A stretch of DNA of 64,000 nt from Steinernema hermaphroditum (Eukaryota > Nematoda > Chromadorea > Rhabditida > Steinernematidae). The DNA is taken from the NCBI GenBank assembly GCA_030435675.1, contig CM059624.1, positions 8,022,769 to 8,086,768 of the forward strand, read 5' to 3'. Under the pieces are notes generated by a model, which saw only the letters and a list, made by a program, of their open reading frames with translations, was not told the DNA's origin and ran no database searches. Position numbers and translations under genes: made by a program. Below are positions 56,831 to 64,000 of the stretch, piece by piece (positions within the stretch are counted from its first letter, which is position 1; every line of letters starts with the position of its first letter).

Positions 56831-57503
56831 TCAACGTAGCTGTCCACAGTTCGCAATGCGAATCTCCTTCGAGGTGCGGCCCTTCTGTGCACCGTTTCCC
56901 TCCAGAATTCCAAAGGACTCGAGGCGATCGAGGACGTCTAATCCCTCGACGAGCTTTCCGAACACCACGTGGTACTGGTCCATCCTGAGAAAGGCTATCT
57001 GAGGGGCAGTGGGGGCGCCACCTACCAGGGGCACTCAGCGAAGGTGACGAAAAAGCGCGAGGAGACGGTGTTCGGCCACCCGTAGTTGTCCATGCTAAGG
57101 ACACCCCGGGAATCGTGCTTCAACTCGAAGCTCTCGTCCTCGAAGTACTTTTCTCCGAAGATGGAGCGCCCTCCTGAGCGCTCCGCGTTGTTCGTTTCAA
57201 AGTCGCCGCTCTAAAGTGCGCTTTCTCCGAGGAGGGGGTGGGTCAGAGGGCTCACACAGGCGCAGAAGGTGGGTACGACACGGTAGAAGAGGCATCCCGC
57301 GTAGCCGAAGCCTTTCTCCCCCGTGCAGAGTGCTCGAAAGTTCTCGACGGTCTTCGGCGCGACGTCCTTTCGTAGCTGAAGCGCTCAAATCCAATTTGCA
57401 CAAAACACCGAAGAATAAAGTCCTCTGATACCTCGAAGACGAGTCTGCCGAGCTCTTCGCCGTCGGCCGTCAGATCCAAGAAGACGATCGGATTCGTCGG
57501 CAT
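56831..57503 (-). CDS. Divergent cyclophilin-type peptidyl-prolyl isomerase domain protein
   Basis: Exons 57432-57503, 57256-57375, 57026-57210 and 56831-56984 encode 176 residues, one full cyclophilin domain. It starts [20 protein letters not shown], then [35 protein letters not shown], and [20 protein letters not shown]. Of the CypA catalytic/cyclosporin residues, R55, F60, F113, W121 and H126 are kept, but the FMCQ segment is FCAC (M61 and Q63 lost) and the SMANAG segment is SMDNYG with an extra Trp. Activity is therefore uncertain. No signal peptide, so probably cytosolic. Exon 2's end can be placed at GT|GTGAGC, which keeps phase 0. Confidence 0.9.
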
Positions 57504-59323
57504 CGCCTTCGCCCACTGCCCCGGTCTTCCGATCGCTCTCCGTCATCGGATCCCTTCGGAATTGGCCAAGATCTGCCTGATTGGCCGCGATTGCCTCCCG
57601 ACGGCGCCCGCTCCGAGGCTAATTCAGACGACACTCGGGGAATGCGATTAGTTGTGGGCGCCAAACGATAAACACCGCCATCTGTTAACTCGATTCCCTG
57701 GAAAGTTCGGCGAAGGTCCGTCCCGAGGCGTCGTCCTAACCTCGTTTCCCTGACGTCATCCGTGGAGTCGTTATCTCCCTTCCGATCGGCTCGCCGCTCA
57801 AAGAACAACGGAAAACACGCGAACCCCCTTATCGGCCGATTTTCGAGGCCCCCCGGGGGTGATCGGGTCGCATTTTCCGCCTCGGCGCTCCTCCCCGACC
57901 CAGAGGGTCTCCAATGCTATTTGCGATGAGAATACATAGAATCCTCGAGAAATTGGATTTCCGGCACGGTGATGCGCACGCGTAATTCTCGAGTGTTCTC
58001 CAATTCAACTCCGTAATCCACTTTGGACGACTCTGTTTCGAGTTGCGAAGAGCAGACGACCTCCGCGGCCCCAGGAAGTAGATGCCGAACCTGTTCGGAG
58101 TACAGTAGTCCAGCGGACAGGTCGTGACAGCCGGGGCCAATTAGAAACGCCTAATGGAAGTCACTCTAGAAGCGCGCGAAAGTGGCGCGCGAGGAGCGTG
58201 CGAAAACACTCGTCGCCGAAGAGTGGGCGACCTTCTGATTCACTGGGAGACGTTTCCACGAAAGAAGCGGATGAGCACCCCTAATTCCCTTTCCGTCCCG
58301 ACGACTCAGTCGCTAAGAAGGCGTCGGATATCTTTCCCCTCTGGAGAGTCTTTTGTTTAGGGGCCACACAGGTGTGCCGCTTCTTCGGAAGATTCCGGAT
58401 GTGGCGTCACGCGGAGATCAATAGGTCCCTCCTGAAATATTCACCGATTTTGTTTCTTTTGTTCCAAATTGAAGCTGCTTCTGGGGATCGAAGAACGGAG
58501 AGGCGAGCGAAGAAGGCAGATCGGCATCCCTGCATACCTAGGAATCCGAGGAATCTCGCGGCTGCAGAAGATGGCTCCGAGGGCAGCGGTCCTCCCCCAC
58601 GTGTCCGGAGGCGAGCATTAATATTTTACATTCTTCGAACCCGGCGACGTTCGGAATGTCTCTGCAGAAGACGACCCTCACGGGGTTCCTAAGTGGACAG
58701 GGATGCACAAGAAGGACATGGAGAGATGTTCCTGCATGGAGGAAGTTGCGTGCCCAAGGGCAAACTTCGCCGGACACATTTAGGTGTGCTTTCCCCTCGG
58801 TTGGCCCTCGAGTTCATTCACACTTGACTCCAAAGTGCACTCTTTCCATTATTGATAGAAAGGGTTATTTTCGATCGCCTTCCACCGGGGTGATTCGCTC
58901 CTTTCCCAGCTTCTATTCTGCACTCAATATGCTCTCGTTTTGTGTAAACGCAAGGGTTCCCACCGCGAGTCCGTGGCAAACGGCCTTTTGGCCTTTTCTG
59001 CTCAAAAAACGCACTCCTGCGTCGAACTTTCCCGTCGTCCCGAAGGGCCTTTTCGGCGCAAAGACAATCACCTCGGCAATTACGGTCCCCAAAGTACAAG
59101 AACTTCGGCGCTTCCTTCTCGGCGCCGCTTCTGCACAGAGCATCCGACGCTATCTCCCCTTTGTCCTCCTCGGCCCCCTCCTCCGACTCCAATCAGGGTG
59201 CCTTCTCGGCTCCTTCTTCGGGGGGCGTGTCTCCGCTCGGCGCGGCTTTCTCCGCTTATTCGCGCGCTAATTCCGCCTCGTGTCCAACTGGCCGAGCCCC
59301 CAAACGGCCCTCAATCGCAGAAC
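57504..59323. other. Divergent promoter region of cyclophilin and nlp-9 genes
   Basis: 1.8 kb between two start codons. Frames on both strands (for example 58656-59270 plus) show no domain or splice pattern. Confidence 0.45.
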
Positions 59324-60509
59324 ATGTTCGGCTCCAACGGCGGTGGCGCTTCGATGTTGTCGGCGCATTTTCGCCTTCTCACGCTCCTCTTCCTCTTCGC
59401 CGTCTGCTGTGAGTTCCGACCTGCTTGTATGATAGCCTAGGTGGGCCCCGATCAGTTCCTCTCCATGAATCTCGACCGATTTCACATGAATGGGTGGTGC
59501 TCAAAAAGCGGTCCTAAGAACCCTCCAATCCAACCTTTGCCCCCTCTTCCTGTTCCACTTCGGCCCTTCACCGGCTAAACGCATCCATTTCCGAAGGCAA
59601 TATCCGATCGCGTCCAATTTGGATAATCCGAAGTCGTTCCGCTCGCGCTTCCATTCAATCGGCGATCCATCAAACGTCTTCGCGGCCGAAATAATTAGCT
59701 TCGAACGCCTTTTTTCGGGCCGAAGGGCCAAAATTAGCTCCGGCGGTATGGTATCGACGGTCAAAACACTTAGCGCGGGTGAATTATTAACTCGTTTCGT
59801 TGTTTTCGCTTTTCGGGATGCGCCCGACGTGCGAAATGCGATTGAGGTCCGCGAGATGGATTCGTTTTTCTGTTTCCAAATCGGTTATTAATCTTCGCCG
59901 AAATGGGATTTGGAAGCGCGAGGCCCCCGGGGAGCGCCGAATCGCTTTCGTTTCTTCGGACCCCGGGGGACTCCGACGATTCTTGGACGCAAAAGGGCTT
60001 CAAGATCATTTGTTTGCGCAGCAAAGTGCGAATTTCGATCCATCACCCTCCCCGGCGCCCCCGTAACACCTCACTTTCAGTGCAATCGGCGGTGGAATCG
60101 ACGCGACAGTACGAAGTGGTCGATGGCAGGTGAGTGTCCCCTCCAGAGGCCTTCCAGAAGCCCCTCCTTGCAGCGATCTCGTCTCCTCGGTTCACAAACG
60201 CGGTGGCGCCCGTGCCTTCGTCGGCCCGCGCGCCAGCATCTTCTCCGACGGCAGCTTCCTCTACCCCTCCGCCAAGAGGTACTCTGCCGGCCACCGTAAT
60301 CCTCTAACTCCGAGCCAGATTAAGCGGCGTGATGCCCTACTACTTCTACGAGAGCCAGCCTAAGCGCGGCGGCGGACGCGCCTTCAACAGCTACTGGAAC
60401 AGCGGATTCGACGGCAAACGGTGAGTCGCCGCTTACCGCACCCTCTACAGACGCCTTTAGGCTCTTCGACGACTACAGAAAACGGAGCAGCTTCGACGAC
60501 TATGTCTAA
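59324..60509 (+). CDS. nlp-9: NLP-9-type neuropeptide precursor
   Basis: Exons 59324-59408, 60081-60129, 60174-60278, 60319-60420 and 60461-60509 encode 129 residues. A signal peptide (core FRLLTLLFLFAVC) is followed by a spacer and peptides separated by Lys-Arg: one of 24 residues beginning GGARAFVGPR, then LSGVMPYYFYESQP, GGGRAFNSYWNSGFDG, LFDDYR and SSFDDYV. GGARAF/GGGRAF starts are the hallmark of C. elegans NLP-9 peptides. The peptides lack a C-terminal Gly, so are probably not amidated, as in NLP-9. I chose the acceptor GAGCCAG at 60318 because it restores a KR at the junction; the next AG would give KS. Intron 1 is 672 bp. Released by prohormone convertase processing in neurons; receptor not in evidence here. 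Confidence 0.88.
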
Positions 60510-63500
60510 ACGGACCAAAAGAAGAAAGAGTCCCTCTTGGGTGCAAACTGCGTTTGTAGATATAGTTTATCCATACCGTATCCTACCGTAACCCTGAGAT
60601 CGATGGCTGTGAGACACTGAGACACGACTGTAATAACCGTTTTGCAATAAATTCGCTGTTTTTGTACAGAAACATCGCAAGCAGACAGAGGTGGACCTAC
60701 CGTAATCCTTGTGAAATCGAATGGTTCGGAAAGGCCTTGGACCCTTTAAGACATCATTCATGTCAAACATCTTGAAGAATCTGTGGGTATTTCATGGCTA
60801 AGACATAAAGTCATGTAATATTCAAAAATGTCCACAGAAAACTGCCTAATACGGTATGCTAGTTCGTAGCTTTATGGGGTGGCGTGTTTGAACGCTGTTT
60901 ACTGCACCACTCAGGTTCGTGATTATCGCAACTTCGACGTCGAATTGGTTTCTGCAAGGTGCAGGGAATGCAAATCAAGGACAGCCTTCCACGTCCATTT
61001 CTGCAAGAGACCCCCTATGGCAGTCCTCTTCATTTAATTGTGCAGCGATAGTATTCATACATGCAAAAAGCGAGATACAATTCATATCCACTCTGTGTGC
61101 AGCCCTAAACGGGGCCGTTGGAAGAGATAACGCGACATTTCCGGAGACGCATGAGGATTCTTCAAACGTTCTTCAGGAATTAGATTCGTGTCCAGCCACT
61201 TAGGGGAACGTCTGTTATGGCGGCATATCGCATCATTTCGTTGGACACAAAAAGCCAAACTTGAAGATCGGAACGTTTCCATGTTAGGCGTGTGCGAAAT
61301 GACATTTGAAAAATGCAAATGGGGAGCGGCACTGTGGCGAAAACAAGGCTCTGTTTTGGTCCTGAGCAGACAAGTCCACACGCACCGTTTCCGGCTAGGA
61401 GCCACTCGACAGAATGACGTCAAAGAACCCGAATGGGGAGAACTCGGGACAGACTTGCACTAAACGGTACTGTCTTAGAATGATTTCGAATGCTTCAGCT
61501 GAGATGAACAGTGCAGTTGGCATAAAGCATCACTTTGCACAATAAAGTTTGCTACGAAATACGCCGCCATAGAAGATGCTAACTTTGACGTCTCATCGTT
61601 GGAAACATTCGTCACGCGAAGAATAAGACAAATATTATATGAAAAGGCCGAAGTTAGTGATACCTATTGCTGTTTGCAGAATTGTTTTATTGTGTTCCGG
61701 AATAAACTATAAAGTGGCTTATACCGTCGTGTGAATCTAGAATTTGCAAATACTGCCGCTGAAATTTTGAAATGTTAATTTAAAAAAGCGATGCTATTCA
61801 TTTGTGCAAACTGAGACTGTGTCCCTTCTAGGGGGTTCTTCGTCACTCCATGTGGGATCCCATCGATGAGAAAGTGTTTTCAAGCAGAAATTCGACTTGA
61901 ACTCCGAGTGGACTTCATGTCAAAGTGTAAAGTAGAAGAATAGCAGGGTTGGGCAAAATGACTCTTATAAACAGCACTGCTATGGCTGTTCCCCACATGA
62001 ATAATGTTGGATATCGGACACCAGGACTGTTTCTATTGGGACCAAACGTTGAAGATGTCGGTTTGCTTTCAGGGTTCGCTTATGGTCATTGTATGGAAAT
62101 ATTGTACTCATCTTTTGGTCTCTTTCAGTCAAACACTGGAATCTTCTTTCGGTTGGGAAGCTGAAGAACTACCAGGTACGTGGTTAGTGTCAGAATTTAT
62201 CTATGATCACCAGTCCTAGATATCCGACTTGAGCGTTATCCTGGAAGAGCAATCTTTAATCGACTTCTAAAGGGCGATGATGAGGGAAAACGGTTGAGAC
62301 TCAAAGGCGAACACACATGACCTCCAAGAACCGAATGATTGGGAAGCATTTCCCCAAATATTGGTTCTCCTTCTGCGACTATAATCCCAGTAAGGAACCT
62401 CTTGTCTCTCAAAGAACGCCACGAGGCACCCATTCCAGATTCATTAGAAGGCTTTACGCGAATTGATTTCGCTTATTTCTGTTTACATCATATCCACAAA
62501 ACAATTAGCTCGCCTTAATTAGTTCCCCTGTTTACTCCGTTTTCACCTCTCTGCTCGCCGATCCAAAGAGTTGAGAAGGCGTTCGGGGGTTGAGCACCAC
62601 AAGTTTTTCTATCTGAAAAGTCAATGTGGTAGGACTACTCTCCGTCACCAGGAAGAAGGTCGTTTGATTGAAGCTGTCAAGATCAGGGAAGTTGACTCGG
62701 TGATTTCTCAGTTCGTTTCATTGGTTATGCCATGGGAACGCTGTCCTGTCGGTCATATAAAAGTGTCGCCACAGAAAGGGTAATCGTGTTTCGTAACAAA
62801 GAGTTGCACTCGCCTCTGTCACTCAGCTAATCTACTTATTCGCTCTCTGTTTTCCACGCGCGTCAATCATTGCCCTTCATTAACCAAGTATACTCTGATC
62901 CCTGTGGCGGGAAAAGTTTCCCAAACCAGGCCTTTTCTGTTGGCTTGGAAAAGGTGAACCGTGGACCAGGTTCCAATTTGTGATTCGAAGTATGCATGTA
63001 ATGCAGGCCTCTGCAGTATGAACTCGTCTTGGGAGGCTCCAGAGGGGGCTCACTGAGGGAGGATCACTTGGACTCCACAAATGACACTTTTGAGAATGGT
63101 TCAAATGGTTTGATGCAACCTCGTGCTCGAGGGAGACGAAGCACCAAACGTCATAAGGAAGCAATTACACCCACCGCGACAATTAATTCGCAAAATGCAG
63201 CAATCGTTCACGGGTATTAATATTCCAGAGGTCGGCGATCAGGCTCTGCATTACTCATTCTTGGTCGCCCAACTGAACACAAGCTTCCGTCCTGTGATTC
63301 ATGACTGCCCACCATGTCTTCTTGTACCTAGCTGGATGCAGATGGTTGCGAAGGAGCTGACCACTTTGACCTTCTGAAGTTGGTTGCGCTTAATTATTAA
63401 AGCCGAACGCAATAGATCCAGCGTCATCGAGTGCGTTCTCGCCCCGAGTGCTTGTTTTCTGTACCCGGTGCCCAATATGCGCTCTTATAAAATCCCAATT

Positions 63501-64000
63501 AAAGCTGGAATCGCGGAGTTCTGTTCAAAACAAACTAATAAAGGGAGTGCGAAGCGACTCATAAACTCGAGCAGCTCCACGGAGCCTCGCTCCCTAATCG
63601 GCGCCTCGACCGGCGCCTCTAATTTCGCTCTTCCGATCGTTCGCCTCGAGGTTCGTCCAATTCCGACGTCAACAGTCGAAACTCAATTATCCACTCGGGA
63701 ATCGAATCACTCCCTGCCACCTCTGGAGCCCTTTCATTACTCCTGGCGGCAGTTATTCCCCCAATAAAGGTCGCATAATCGGCCCTTTCGCCATTCCTAG
63801 GCCGTTCGCCTGTCGGATAATCTGGCGCGCTTCCGAAATTGAGTTCCTCTCGACGCCACTCTCTCAAATATGCAAATTAACGGACCTTCAATTGACGCGT
63901 GATTTATGGGAATCGTCCCTTTAAAGGCCTGCGCAATCGCTTCGAGAGTCACTTCCCAAAGTGTCGAAACGTGCCATTTCTGTGTGCTTCCTCTCGCCCC
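60510..64000. other. 3.5 kb to the window edge, no gene recognised
   Basis: TACCGTA/TACGGTA-type heptamers occur near 60576-60705. Frames here reach 127 codons (63384-63767 plus) without any domain, signal peptide or splice pattern. Confidence 0.4.

Overview
This window is nuclear DNA from a nematode. The grounds are short introns (mostly 40-60 nt) ending in TTTCAG or TTTAG, likely trans-splice acceptors a few bases before several start codons, and a nematode gene set: an nlp-9-type neuropeptide precursor, a DUF229 protein, TIMP-like single-domain proteins, a YGGYG-rich secreted peptide and two serpentine receptors. I cannot name the species. All exon structures were assembled by hand by joining GT-AG (twice GC-AG) introns in phase and checking that the frame closes.

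Layout. 0.6-8.2 kb (minus strand): a Gly/Tyr-rich secreted peptide, three small membrane proteins of one architecture (A, B, C), and an AIFM3 flavoprotein oxidoreductase whose Rieske domain has lost a ligand. 8.2-11.4 kb: no recognisable gene. 11.4-17.9 kb: six TIMP/netrin-like secreted protein genes in strictly alternating orientation, with a small retro-inserted element (copy 1) between the third and fourth. 17.9-20 kb: a Gly/His/Tyr-rich secreted protein and a protein with a degenerate EF-hand followed by His/Ser/Arg-rich sequence. 22.7-24.6 kb: a peptide-type GPCR. 26.9-27.4 kb: a long hairpin (foldback) element. 27.8-30.0 kb: a Cys-rich secreted peptide and the BSDC1 orthologue. 30.9-31.9 kb: a chemoreceptor-like GPCR. 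33.2-33.7 kb: a Harbinger-type MITE. 35.1-37.4 kb: an SLC6 transporter. 37.9-43.1 kb: a DUF229 gene whose 2.8-kb intron holds retroelement copy 2 and a mariner-size inverted-repeat element. 43.6-44.3 kb: a small secreted peptide. 50.2-56.7 kb: a full muscle myosin heavy chain. 56.8-57.5 kb: a divergent cyclophilin. 59.3-60.5 kb: nlp-9. The remaining 3.5 kb has no gene I can support.

The genes do not form one pathway. The coherent units are the TIMP-like array (extracellular protease-inhibitor fold) and the three-gene membrane family downstream of AIFM3. The most unusual signal is the repeat family of copies 1 and 2: both are flanked by target-site duplications and share two interleaved stems in which two base pairs differ in a compensated way, next to a small basic ORF in copy 1.
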